A stretch of 64,000 nucleotides of DNA from DTKD01 sp964494345 (GTDB taxonomy: Bacteria; Armatimonadota; UBA5829): assembly GCA_964494345.1 (NCBI GenBank), contig CAZBSI010000012.1, forward strand, positions 16,840 to 80,839, given 5' to 3'. The translations under genes were made by a program, and so were the position numbers. Numbering within the stretch: position 1 is the stretch's first letter; every line of letters begins with the position of its first letter. The notes beneath the pieces were generated by a model. The model was not told the DNA's origin. It saw only the letters and a program-made list of their open reading frames with translations, and did no database searches. This document shows positions 36,314 to 44,861 of this stretch, piece by piece.

Positions 36314-37731
36314 ATGATTCTTTCCATAGACCTTGGCACTTCAAAGATATGCGTCGCTGTTGTAGATCCGGCTACGGCTAAACCGGTTGCGATGCTTTCG
36401 CGGCCAAATGATTCGGATGTGGTTAACCTCGCTGACGACTTGCACGAACAGAACCCGCTGCGCACCAGGCAGATCTGGTTTGATTTGATTAAAGAGATGC
36501 TTGCTGATGAGGAAATCCGGGGCTGTGATATCGACGCGATCGGCATTTCAGGGCAGATGCACGGCGTGATGCTGGTTGATGCTGAATTAAACCCCGTTAC
36601 TAACCTGATAACCTGGAGGGATCGTCGAACGGCCAGGGAGGGTGAACCGGGCTGTATAGGAGAGTCTATCTCACTGCTCGATGATGAAGCGGAGGATCGG
36701 ACCGGGTGCAGGTTGGCCGTCGGGTATGGCGTGGCTACCCTGCGATGGCTTGAGCAAAATGGGATGATTCCCCAGAATTGCACCGCGCTTACTATTGCCG
36801 GGTTCATCGCAGCTTCGCTTTGTGGGCAAGTCGCAATCGACGAAACGCACGCCGCGAGTTGGGGTATTCTGGATATCCAAAGGAAGCAATGGGACGAGAG
36901 GTGTGTTGCTAATCTGGGTTTGGGCAGAAGCCTGCTGCCGGCGATAGCGCCTGCGGGGACTCCTATGGGGCGGATAAGTGATGATGCAAGAGCCAATTTA
37001 GGGATCAGCGGCGATGCTGTGGTATGCTCGCCGGTGGGAGATTGCCAGGCGAGTGTGATCGGGTGTGCGGGGTTTTCTTCTGATACGATCGTTGTCAATA
37101 TTGGCACGGGCGCTCAGATATCGATACCGAGCGCTTCTTCGGCGCATACCGATGAATCGGACGCGTGGCCGATGCCTTTTGGCGGATATTTGCAGCTTGG
37201 GGCGGCGCTGTGCGGGGGGTGGGCTTATGCTTATCTGAAGCAGTTTTATCAATCAGTAGCAAAGGAAATCTGCGGGATTACGCTTAGTGATGAGGCGGTC
37301 TACGAGCGAATGAATGCGCTGGCTGTATCGGCTGAGCTTGATGCGCAGGGGTATCAGTCGATACCCGGTTCTCTGGAACTCGTAAGGATAAACAGCCACG
37401 GGGAGCGGTTATTGGTATAAATACGTTCAACTTTAGCCCTGATAATTTGACACTTGCTTTTTTAGAAGGAATTGTCCGAGACCTGCATTCGATGCTGCTT
37501 ACCACTGATGCAGATGCAGCAAAACGAGTGGTGGCAAGCGGAAATGCTGTGCGGAAAAACCCTGTGCTGGGATCGGTCTTCAGGCGAATATTCGACCGGG
37601 AATGTTTTATTTCGCAGTTGCCAGAGGAGGCGGCGAGAGGCGCGGCATATGCGGCTGCGGTGGGCGTTGGGGCCATCGGTGCAGCGGATATTACTGCGAA
37701 GATAAGGCAATTCGTGGAGTTGATAGGCTGA
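36314..37731 (+). pseudogene. FGGY carbohydrate kinase, sedoheptulokinase-like, with one frameshift
   Basis: The first frame (36314-37420) encodes MILSIDLGTSKICVAVV, HEQNPLRTRQIWFDLIKEML, IGISGQMHGVMLV, SPVGDCQASVIGCAG and TIVVNIGTGAQ, the FGGY N-domain with its phosphate loop. It goes out of register near 37363-37368 and stops at 37420. The next frame continues the family sequence: FSGTRKDKQPRGAVIGINTF, then NFSPDNLTLAFLEGIVRDLH and AAYAAAVGVGAIGAADI. One extra base in the CCCGG at 37364-37368 would restore a kinase of about 472 residues. The family phosphorylates sugars, and this subgroup resembles sedoheptulokinase. The cause may be a sequencing error or a young mutation. ATG 36314 is preferred to the TTG at 36293. 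Confidence 0.85.
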
Positions 37732-37737
37732 GGCGCA

Positions 37738-38046
37738 AAGGATATAAACGCGAAAGTGCGAAAAGGGCGAAAGCCAGAAAAAAATGAAATAGTGATTTCT
37801 CGAAGGGATTGTCCGAGACGGAGATCGGACACTACGTTTTGGAAGTTAGAAGTTGGAAATTGGAGGTTGGCATTGGTTATGAGGTGCCAATTCGGAGGAG
37901 ATTGCCACCTATCTGAGGATGTCGAAAAAGCAGATTTCTCGCTGCGCTCGAAATGACAATTAGGGCGCGGCCTCCATCATCAACCGACAACCGACCACCG
38001 ATAACCATCAACCGTCAACCGACAACCGATAACCGACAACCCCTAC
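37738..38046. repeat. Composite intergenic repeat, second locus
   Basis: In order: a segment with a 15-base word identical to the first locus (37767-37781); a perfect six-pair hairpin GTCCGA/TCGGAC (37811-37830); a heptamer tract in one orientation (37842-37876: GAAGTTA, GAAGTTG, GAAATTG, GAGGTTG); the 29-base core (37930-37958), 26 of 29 bases identical to that at 25777-25805; and a heptamer tract in the other orientation (37982-38044: AACCGAC, AACCGAT, AACCGTC). It fills the space between the kinase remnant and the flagellar promoter. Confidence 0.85.
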
Positions 38047-38060
38047 CCCACAAATGACGC

Positions 38061-38088
38061 TAAAGACTATGACGTTAGCTGTCGATAA
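38061..38088 (+). promoter_or_regulatory. Sigma-28 (FliA)-type promoter for the flgF operon
   Basis: TAAA (38061-38064), 16 bases, GTCGATAA (38081-38088). This closely follows the flagellar sigma-28 consensus (TAAA, about 15 bases, GCCGATAA) and matches the promoter before fliC in spacing and -10. Confidence 0.72.
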
Positions 38089-38105
38089 GTGCTTTGGAGA
38101 CAATT

Positions 38106-38798
38106 ATGATCAAAGCGCTACATACGGCGGCCAGCGGCATGGTCGCACAGTCTATAAAACAAGATGTCATCGCAAACAACATCGCGAATGCCCAGACCCC
38201 TGGTTTTAAGCGAGAGCGAGTGGTTGCGAGTTCCTTTCAACAGACATTGCAACAGGCTCAATCCCTGGTGCAGGTCAGCCCTGGCATTGACCCGTATTTC
38301 TCAGCCTCTATGGTACAGTCCTCACAGATACGCATGGAATCGGCCAATGATAACACCGAAGGGCCAATTCAGGCGTCGGGAAACGACCTAAATTTTGCCA
38401 TCGATGGCGAAGGCACATTCGAGGTGATGGCTGAAGGTTCGATGCGCAATACCCGCAACGGCAGCTTTATGGTCGACTCAGATGGTGAGCTTGCCACTAT
38501 CAATGGAGAGAAGGTGCAGGGTAACGCAGGAGCTATCAAAATACCTGATGGAAAATGGAGCGTCTCACCTACTGGCGCGATCATCTCAAACGGCTCGGAG
38601 GTCGATCAGATTAAAATCAACGGAGCCGGATCGTCGACACGGGTGGTGCAGGGCAGCCTCGAAAGCAGCAATGTCAGCATCATCCGTGAAATGGTGGATA
38701 TGATCTCAAATATTCGCAGCTATGAAGCAAACCAGAAAGTGGTCGCCAGCGTCGACAGCACCCTGGACAAGATAATCAACGAAGTCGGAAAAGTCTAA
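38106..38798 (+). CDS. flgF: Flagellar proximal rod protein FlgF
   Basis: 230 residues from ATG 38106; GGAG at 38095-38098 lies in front, whereas an upstream TTG would place it inside the gene. FlgF forms part of the proximal rod in the periplasm. The rod-family N-terminus MIKALHTAASGMVAQSIKQD followed by VIANNIANAQTPGFKRERV, the central FEVMAEGSMRNTRNGSFMVD and the C-terminal MVDMISNIRSYEANQKVVAS are all present. It heads the operon and is followed by flgG. Because FlgF and FlgG are close relatives, assignment rests on its shorter length and gene order. Confidence 0.88.
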   Translation: MIKALHTAASGMVAQSIKQDVIANNIANAQTPGFKRERVVASSFQQTLQQAQSLVQVSPGIDPYFSASMVQSSQIRMESANDNTEGPIQASGNDLNFAIDGEGTFEVMAEGSMRNTRNGSFMVDSDGELATINGEKVQGNAGAIKIPDGKWSVSPTGAIISNGSEVDQIKINGAGSSTRVVQGSLESSNVSIIREMVDMISNIRSYEANQKVVASVDSTLDKIINEVGKV

Positions 38799-38831
38799 AG
38801 TCGAAATTAATAGCTCCCTGGGGAGGTTACT

Positions 38832-39620
38832 ATGATTAGAAGTTTATACACTGCGGCAACCGGGATGGAAGCACAACAGCTCAATCTCGATGTCACCGCG
38901 AACAATTTAGCAAACGTCGGCACTGCCGGGTTCAAAAAGAGCAGGTTGGACTTTCAGGACCTGTTGTATCAGACCATCCGAAGCGCAGGGGCGGATCAGG
39001 CGCAGGGGATGCAGGTGCCTACGGGAATACAGGTAGGCCTTGGCACACGGCCAGGAGCAACTCAGAAGATTTTTACCCCCGGAGATATGCAGCAGACCGG
39101 CAATCCATTGGATGTCGCCGTTGAAGGTTCGGGCTTCTTCCAGGTGATGCTGCCTTCTGGTGATCTGGCATATACCAGGGATGGGTCGTTTAAGATTGAT
39201 GGAACCGGCAAGATGGTGACATCGGATGGGTACCCGGTGCAGCCGGAGATTTCTGTGCCGGATCAGGTGAAAGAGATTCTGATCGGCGAGGACGGCACTG
39301 TGTCGGCTTTAATCACGGGCCAAACTGACCCGCAGGAACTCGGTCAACTGCAATTGGTGAACTTCCTGAACCCCGCCGGGCTTTCGAGTATGGGCAGGAA
39401 CCTATACTCCCCCACCCGCGCTTCCGGTGAGCCGATAACTGGAACCCCTGGGCAGGACGGGCTTGGCACGCTGGCATCTGGTTATTTGGAGATGTCTAAT
39501 GTGAAAGTCGTCGAAGAAATGGTGAACCTTATCGTTGCGCAAAGAGCCTATGAAGTCAACTCAAAAAGCATTCAGAGCGCCGACGAGATGCTGAATATAG
39601 CAAATAATCTGCGCAGGTAA
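38832..39620 (+). CDS. flgG: Flagellar distal rod protein FlgG
   Basis: 262 residues, the normal length. FlgG builds the distal rod that passes through the P and L rings. Diagnostic motifs: MIRSLYTAATGMEAQQLNLD, VTANNLANVGTAGFKKSRLD, FQDLLYQTIRSAGADQAQGM, PSGDLAYTRDGSFKIDGTGK and the C-terminal EEMVNLIVAQRAYEVNSKSI with SADEMLNIANNLRR. GGGGAGG at 38819-38825 precedes ATG. Confidence 0.96.
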   Translation: MIRSLYTAATGMEAQQLNLDVTANNLANVGTAGFKKSRLDFQDLLYQTIRSAGADQAQGMQVPTGIQVGLGTRPGATQKIFTPGDMQQTGNPLDVAVEGSGFFQVMLPSGDLAYTRDGSFKIDGTGKMVTSDGYPVQPEISVPDQVKEILIGEDGTVSALITGQTDPQELGQLQLVNFLNPAGLSSMGRNLYSPTRASGEPITGTPGQDGLGTLASGYLEMSNVKVVEEMVNLIVAQRAYEVNSKSIQSADEMLNIANNLRR

Positions 39621-39626
39621 GAATAG

Positions 39627-40595
39627 ATGAGACGCTCGATTTTCTTGATCTTAATACTGCTGTTTAGCGCCTTTACGCAGGTTGATGCACAGAAGCGGCC
39701 GGTTGCCAAAATCAATCTTGCGGCAAAGTGTGAAGTGACTAGCGCGCAGCCTGTCACCATAGGGGACATCGCGACTGTCGAGGCGCCGCAGGCTGCTGCT
39801 AATAAGATCAAGGATACTGTCATCTGCACAGGACCCGTACCGGGCAGCCAGAGGATTGTCGACGGGGAGTATATACGGCTTAAAGTGACCGCATTGTCGC
39901 TGGGCTGCGAGGTGCAGTTCTCTGGATCAAAAAGCGTGGTTATCAGCGGCAAATGCCTGCGAATTACCCCCGAACAACTTGAAGAGGCGGCTTTAGATTT
40001 CGTGAGGTCGCAGAACCCGTCCGGGGATATCGAGTATGGACTGAGCATCCAGCGCAGCCCGCGTGAGATCGTTTTGCCAGGCGGATTGAGCGCGGATATT
40101 CAGGCAAAATCCATGGGCCAGGGCATTCGAGTCGGGCCAAACACGATTATGCTGGACGTGATAGCAGACGGCAAAGTTCTGTCCAAATCCAGCGTAACTG
40201 TGCTGGTAAGTGCAGTCGCCAATGTTCTAGTGAGCACAGAGGCGATTGTTCAGGGTGTGGCGATTAACGATTCAAATACGAAATGGGAGAAGCGTGAGTT
40301 GCCGGGTTTCGGAAGCCCGATTCTTATGGGACAAGAGAACACAAACTGGGTAGCCCGGCGGTCGATTCGACCCGGAGTTACGCTCAGTATGACGGATGTA
40401 GAGCTCCCGGCAGCCGTCCGGGCTGGAGATACGGTCACAGTTGTGGTGCGCTGCGGAGCAGTTTCGCTGACTACCAGCGCGGAGGCCAGGCAGAGCGGAC
40501 GCATCGGCGACAATATCAGGGTTCGCTCCACATTGTCAAACGAAGACGTTCGGGCGCGTGTTGTCAGCTCATCGAGAGTAGAAATTATCAAATAA
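39627..40595 (+). CDS. flgA: Flagellar P-ring assembly chaperone FlgA
   Basis: 322 residues. A signal peptide (MRRSIFLILILLFSAFTQVD) directs it to the periplasm. The C-terminal SAF domain and following beta module (about 190-320: VLVSTEAIVQGVAINDSNTK; WVARRSIRPGVTLSMTDVEL; VRCGAVSLTTSAEARQSGRI; IRVRSTLSNEDVRARVVSSS) is the classic FlgA end. FlgA assists FlgI assembly into the P ring. It lies between flgG and flgH with six- and twelve-base gaps. The N-terminal 100 residues are more divergent. Confidence 0.9.
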   Translation: MRRSIFLILILLFSAFTQVDAQKRPVAKINLAAKCEVTSAQPVTIGDIATVEAPQAAANKIKDTVICTGPVPGSQRIVDGEYIRLKVTALSLGCEVQFSGSKSVVISGKCLRITPEQLEEAALDFVRSQNPSGDIEYGLSIQRSPREIVLPGGLSADIQAKSMGQGIRVGPNTIMLDVIADGKVLSKSSVTVLVSAVANVLVSTEAIVQGVAINDSNTKWEKRELPGFGSPILMGQENTNWVARRSIRPGVTLSMTDVELPAAVRAGDTVTVVVRCGAVSLTTSAEARQSGRIGDNIRVRSTLSNEDVRARVVSSSRVEIIK

Positions 40596-40607
40596 GAAGG
40601 TATAGCC

Positions 40608-41192
40608 ATGTTCAGGACTATCACTATAACTTTTGTATTAATCACGCTAGGCGTCGGGCCATTGGCTGCTGAGTCGTTATGGAGCGATGCGAAACAGCCG
40701 ACAGGCTCGGTGTTTTCCGACAAGAAGGCTATACAGGTCGGCGACATCGTGACGATCATTATCGAAGAATCCGCGGTCTCAAGCCAGCGCGCTTCGACCG
40801 ACGCTAAAAAGGACAGCTCTCTGAAAGCTGGCCCAGGCGTGGGGCCTCTATTGAAAAACATCCCACTTTTTGAATACTCCGGCGGGGACAATATCAAGGC
40901 CAGCGGGTCGAGCACTCGATCCAGCGCTTTCGTGACCAGGATGTCTGCGGTTGTGACCAAGGTGTGTGATAACGGCAACCTCGAGATCGAAGGCACGCGA
41001 TTTGTGGAGACCAACAGGGAGAAAGCTGAAGTGAAACTGATCGGCACAATTCGCAGGCAGGACATCACACCCGACAATACAATTTCATCGGCATTCATCG
41101 CCAATGCTCAGATTACGCACACAGGCAGCGGCCCGGTAGGCAGCAGGCAAAAAGAAGGCCTAATCAGCAAGATATTCAGAATCCTGTTCTAA
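40608..41192 (+). CDS. flgH: Flagellar L-ring protein FlgH
   Basis: 194 residues. FlgH forms the ring in the outer membrane; its presence argues for a diderm envelope. Typical segments are SLWSDAKQPTGSVFSDKKA, IQVGDIVTIIIEESAVSSQ and the C-terminal region from LEIEGTRFVETNREKAEVKL through IGTIRRQDITPDNTISSAFI to ANAQITHTGSGPVGSRQKEG. The signal peptide (ITITFVLITLGVGPLAAES) has no lipobox cysteine, unlike the enterobacterial lipoprotein. Preceded by flgA and followed by flgI. Confidence 0.94.
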   Translation: MFRTITITFVLITLGVGPLAAESLWSDAKQPTGSVFSDKKAIQVGDIVTIIIEESAVSSQRASTDAKKDSSLKAGPGVGPLLKNIPLFEYSGGDNIKASGSSTRSSAFVTRMSAVVTKVCDNGNLEIEGTRFVETNREKAEVKLIGTIRRQDITPDNTISSAFIANAQITHTGSGPVGSRQKEGLISKIFRILF

Positions 41193-41217
41193 CTCGGCTC
41201 AAAACTCGAGGACTAAT

Positions 41218-42312
41218 ATGAGACAGACAGCACTTATTATACTGACGATTTTAATACTGGGAACCGCCGCGTCGGCTCAAACGGTGCGGATTAAAGATAT
41301 AGCCACAGTTGAGGGCGTGCGCGCCAATCAACTGATCGGCTACGGGTTGGTAGTCGGCCTGGAAGGCACCGGCGATAGCCAACAGACGAAATTTACGACC
41401 AGGACTTTAGCCAATTTACTGGAGTCGTATGGTATCAGCGTGCCGGCGGATAAGCTGAAAGTGAAGAACATCGCATCCGTGATGGTAACAGCCACTCTTC
41501 CACCATTTGCACGGCCCGGCACGACCATCGATGTCTCGGTGTCGTCACTTGGCGATGCCCGAACCCTGCAAGGAGGGACGCTTCTGCAGACTCCTCTTCA
41601 AGCGGCAAACGGTGAGGTATATGCGGTAGCACAGGGGCAGGTTTCCATCGGTGGTTTCAGCGCTGCTCGCGGCGGTTCCTCAGTAGCAAAAAATCACGCG
41701 ACAGCCGGGCGGATTCCCGGCGGAGCTTTGGTGGAAAGAGAGACTAAAACCGATCTCGCCCCACAGGATTCGATAAACCTTGTGTTTAATTCCAACGATT
41801 TCACAACAATCTCGCGCGCTACCAATGCGATCAACCAGAAATTGAAGGGGCATTATTGCACTTCAACAGATGCCAACAGCGTAACGGTGAGCGTGCCACG
41901 GGAATATCAGGGGAACGTCGTAGGGCTTATCGCCGAGCTTGAGTCCGCAGAGCTGTCTACTGATACCGCTGCGAAGATCGTGATAAATGAACGTACAGGG
42001 ACAGTAGTCATAGGCGGGTCGGCGCGAATCTCGCCGTGCGCGGTGTCGCACGGGTCACTGGTGGTGGAAATAACAAGTGTCAACGAGGTCTCTCAACCTA
42101 ACGCACTGGCAGCCGGCGAGACAGTGACAACCGAGCAATCTACGGTCAATGTCATCGAACAGCCCGGCCATGTCGTGGCTCTGTCCGGGGCAAATATCGA
42201 CGAGCTTGTGCGCGCTCTTAACGCGCTGAGCGTCACCCCTCGAGATTTGATAGCCATTTTGCAAGCCATCAAAGAGGCGGGCGCGCTGCACGGACAGTTG
42301 GAGATTATCTGA
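41218..42312 (+). CDS. flgI: Flagellar P-ring protein FlgI
   Basis: 364 residues, matching the family. Signal peptide MRQTALIILTILILGTAASA. Diagnostic motifs are VRIKDIATVEGVRANQLIGY, GLVVGLEGTGDSQQTKFTTR, NIASVMVTATLPPFARPGTT, DVSVSSLGDARTLQGGTLLQ and TPLQAANGEVYAVAQGQVSI. The protein forms the periplasmic ring in the peptidoglycan layer. The end LVRALNALSVTPRDLIAILQ with AIKEAGALHGQLEII is also canonical. The next gene starts two bases after the stop. Confidence 0.97.
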   Translation: MRQTALIILTILILGTAASAQTVRIKDIATVEGVRANQLIGYGLVVGLEGTGDSQQTKFTTRTLANLLESYGISVPADKLKVKNIASVMVTATLPPFARPGTTIDVSVSSLGDARTLQGGTLLQTPLQAANGEVYAVAQGQVSIGGFSAARGGSSVAKNHATAGRIPGGALVERETKTDLAPQDSINLVFNSNDFTTISRATNAINQKLKGHYCTSTDANSVTVSVPREYQGNVVGLIAELESAELSTDTAAKIVINERTGTVVIGGSARISPCAVSHGSLVVEITSVNEVSQPNALAAGETVTTEQSTVNVIEQPGHVVALSGANIDELVRALNALSVTPRDLIAILQAIKEAGALHGQLEII

Positions 42313-42313
42313 C

Positions 42314-42658
42314 GTGAGAATAGACAGCCAACCTAATTTCCTCAAAACACAGACGCAGCAGGCCGCTAAGGCTGGTCTGAATGAGCGTGAAGATAGAAAA
42401 CTGAAAGAAGCCTGCCAGGATTTCGAGGCGCTGTTTCTGTCGAGCCTGTTGAAGGCAATGCGAAAGACGGTGCAAAAAACCAATCTGTTCGGATCGGATT
42501 CTGCTGAGCAGTCCTTTCAAGAAATGATGGATATGGAAATCAGCAAATGCGCGGCAAAAAGCTCCTCAATGGGGATTGCAGACGCATTATACCGACAACT
42601 CAAGGTCGAGATCGCTCGCGACACACCCGCGGTCTCAGATGAAAACAATGATCGATAA
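42314..42658 (+). CDS. flgJ: Rod-binding protein FlgJ, N-terminal domain only
   Basis: 114 residues from GTG 42314. The rod-cap domain is clear: KEACQDFEALFLSSLLKAMR, SDSAEQSFQEMMDMEISKCA and SSSMGIADALYRQLKVE. The C-terminal glucosaminidase present in Salmonella FlgJ is absent, so peptidoglycan opening for the rod must be done by another enzyme, as in many bacteria with single-domain FlgJ. It overlaps the flgM start region by 20 bases. Confidence 0.88.
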   Translation: MRIDSQPNFLKTQTQQAAKAGLNEREDRKLKEACQDFEALFLSSLLKAMRKTVQKTNLFGSDSAEQSFQEMMDMEISKCAAKSSSMGIADALYRQLKVEIARDTPAVSDENNDR

Positions 42659-42950
42659 AATGGGTGGTGTGGACAGGATTACCGGGGTCCGGTTTAACAG
42701 CAACATAAAGATCAATGGCGCAGATGCTAACCGGCGCCTGGATAAGAGGGACGCAGTGAACATTTCCAGGTTCTCGGAGTTGGTCGAAAAAGCCAGGGTA
42801 CGTGCGCTGGCAGTGCCGGATATCAGGGCTGAGAGAGTCGCCGAGGTAAAAGAGGCGTTCTTCAACGACAGTATCACGCCCTCAGCGGATATTGCGTCTG
42901 CGATAATCAACACAGTTGTGAAAGGACATAGTGACCATGCCGGCAATTGA
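42639..42950 (+). CDS. flgM: Anti-sigma-28 factor FlgM
   Basis: 103 residues from ATG 42639 (MKTMIDKMGGVDRITGVRF); later in-frame ATGs are possible. FlgM holds sigma-28 inactive until the hook is complete and it is exported. The C-terminal sigma-binding pattern is present: VNISRFSELVEKARVRALAV, then DIRAERVAEVKEAFFNDSIT and PSADIASAIINTVV. Position between flgJ and flgN and the sigma-28-type promoters in this locus support the call. The frame remains open upstream inside flgJ, but those residues are not FlgM-like. Confidence 0.8.
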   Translation: MKTMIDKMGGVDRITGVRFNSNIKINGADANRRLDKRDAVNISRFSELVEKARVRALAVPDIRAERVAEVKEAFFNDSITPSADIASAIINTVVKGHSDHAGN

Positions 42951-43440
42951 AGAACTATCGGAAGCTCTGTTTGAGTGCTTAAAAGAAGTGTCGGCGCTGC
43001 TGGATCACGGCGTTAGTGTAGCCGGCGCCCAGCAAGATGCCCTTGTTCGCAATGACGCGGAAGATATCGTGCTCACCTGCAATTCATATTATGAAGTATT
43101 GAGGCGGCTTGCGCAGGCCGATGAGCGTGCTGCAGCGGTGGCCGAGCGAATAGCCGAGGCTGTTGGCATACGGAGCAACCGAGATATGGAGTCGGTGCTG
43201 GAGGCTTTGGATTCTATGTATAAGCCGCTGATGGCTGCCGAGCTGTCCCGCATCTCAGCACTGGCAAAGCGGCTGAAAGATGCCAACGAGACCAATTCTA
43301 CTCTGCTGCGCAACGGCCTGGAGATCATCACCACCTGTCTGCGAATTGTGGCACAGGAGCCGGAGCCGTCTGTCTATTCCAATAAGGCGAATTTAACGGG
43401 CGCGGGCGCCAATACCCTGAGCCTGGATTCGCGAGTGTAG
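42937..43440 (+). CDS. flgN: FlgN-type flagellar chaperone
   Basis: About 167 residues, helical throughout: MPAIEELSEALFECLKEVSA, VRNDAEDIVLTCNSYYEVLR and LSRISALAKRLKDANETNST, then a variable, poorly ordered tail. FlgN escorts the hook-filament junction proteins FlgK and FlgL to the export gate, and those genes follow directly. ATG 42937 or GTG 42931 may be the start (AAAGGA at 42921-42926 fits either). It overlaps flgM by 14 bases. The family is poorly conserved in sequence, so the call leans on context. Confidence 0.75.
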   Translation: MPAIEELSEALFECLKEVSALLDHGVSVAGAQQDALVRNDAEDIVLTCNSYYEVLRRLAQADERAAAVAERIAEAVGIRSNRDMESVLEALDSMYKPLMAAELSRISALAKRLKDANETNSTLLRNGLEIITTCLRIVAQEPEPSVYSNKANLTGAGANTLSLDSRV

Positions 43441-43455
43441 GTCGGATCAGAGACT

Positions 43456-44856
43456 ATGGCTGGAACTTTTTTCGGCATAAATGTAGCAGCTAGCGGGCTT
43501 GCGGCGCAGCGTGCGGCGATGGATATTCTATCTCAGAACATCGCCAACGCTAGCGATCCTGCATATAAACGGCAGCGACTGGTGCTGTCCGAAGGATTGC
43601 CGCTGGCAACCTCACAAGAGGCCAATCGCGTTGGCACCTCCATTATCGGTTCCGGCGTGCAGGCCGGCGCGGTGCAGCGGGTGAGGGATTCCCTGATTGA
43701 GCGGCGTCTGCTGATATCGGGCCAATCATGCGCCCAGTATGATTTTATGAGCAAAACCCTGCAGCAGATTGAAGCTGCTATTGGGGAACCAACCGGCACC
43801 GGTTTTCAAAGCGACCTGGACCAATTCTGGGCGGCGTGGAATAAAGTGGCAGGAGCGCCGGACTCGGTCTCTATTCGCAGCTCTCTAATCGACGATGCCC
43901 AGGCGATGTGCTCCCGTATTCAGTACATTTATCATCAAATGCGCAGCTCAATGGATGATCTGAATATGACGGCGGCCACCGGTGTCATGCAAATCAACCA
44001 GATGGCGCAGGATATTGCCCGGATTAACCGTGAGATTGCCGCGCTGCCGTCGGGTACGGTGGAAGTCAACAACTTACTAAACAGGCGCGATTCACTGGTG
44101 CAGGAAATATCAAATATGGCTTCGGCTGTGCAGTATGGCGAGGATGCGGGCAGCTTTGTGCTGTCACTCGGTGGCAGGGTGTTGGTTCACGGCATTCGAG
44201 CCAACGAATTGGTCAGCTCTGTTCGGCCTGATGGCAGCCGTGGAATTGAATGGGCCGAAGATGGCCAGCCCGTGACGATTCACGGAGGCGAGATGCGAGC
44301 GCTGCTCGACCTGAGGGATTCGGTTATACCGAGCTATCTAGACCAATTGGACAACCTGGTAACAAATCTCGTTGATCAGGTAAACGCTTTACATCGCACC
44401 GGTAAAACGCATACGGGAAGCGATGGAGGAGATTTTTTCCAGGCCGGCTCCACCGCATATAATATCTCACTGCACCCATCCATACTCAACGAACCCAAAA
44501 ACATCGCGGCTTCTTCATCGGCTGACGGAGAGGACAGCGAAGTGGCCTGGGCGATAGCCGATCTCAAAAACAGAATAGATCCGACGACAGGACTTACCAT
44601 TAACGGTTTATATCGACAGTTGGTGGGTTCAATAGGCAGCGACTCAGCCACAGCCGAAAAGAAGTCGACAGCGCATCATCTTTCATATCAACAATTTTTG
44701 TCGCAGCAACAGTCTATCTCAGGGGTATCGCTGGATGAGGAAATGACAAACATGATCAAGTTCCAGCAATCATACAACGCCAGTTCGCGGGTTTTAACCG
44801 TGATGGATGATATGTTGTCGACGTTGATCGAACGGACCGGCACGGTCGGGAGATAA
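43456..44856 (+). CDS. flgK: Flagellar hook-associated protein 1 (FlgK)
   Basis: 466 residues. The N-terminal rod-like motif is GINVAASGLAAQRAAMDILS, then QNIANASDPAYKRQRLVLSE. DLDQFWAAWNKVAGAPDSVS and INREIAALPSGTVEVNNLLN with RRDSLVQEISNMA are FlgK-specific, and the C-terminal SGVSLDEEMTNMIKFQQSYN is followed by ASSRVLTVMDDMLSTLIE. FlgK joins the hook to the filament outside the cell. Fifteen bases after flgN, six before flgL. Confidence 0.95.
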   Translation: MAGTFFGINVAASGLAAQRAAMDILSQNIANASDPAYKRQRLVLSEGLPLATSQEANRVGTSIIGSGVQAGAVQRVRDSLIERRLLISGQSCAQYDFMSKTLQQIEAAIGEPTGTGFQSDLDQFWAAWNKVAGAPDSVSIRSSLIDDAQAMCSRIQYIYHQMRSSMDDLNMTAATGVMQINQMAQDIARINREIAALPSGTVEVNNLLNRRDSLVQEISNMASAVQYGEDAGSFVLSLGGRVLVHGIRANELVSSVRPDGSRGIEWAEDGQPVTIHGGEMRALLDLRDSVIPSYLDQLDNLVTNLVDQVNALHRTGKTHTGSDGGDFFQAGSTAYNISLHPSILNEPKNIAASSSADGEDSEVAWAIADLKNRIDPTTGLTINGLYRQLVGSIGSDSATAEKKSTAHHLSYQQFLSQQQSISGVSLDEEMTNMIKFQQSYNASSRVLTVMDDMLSTLIERTGTVGR

Positions 44857-44861
44857 CTTCT

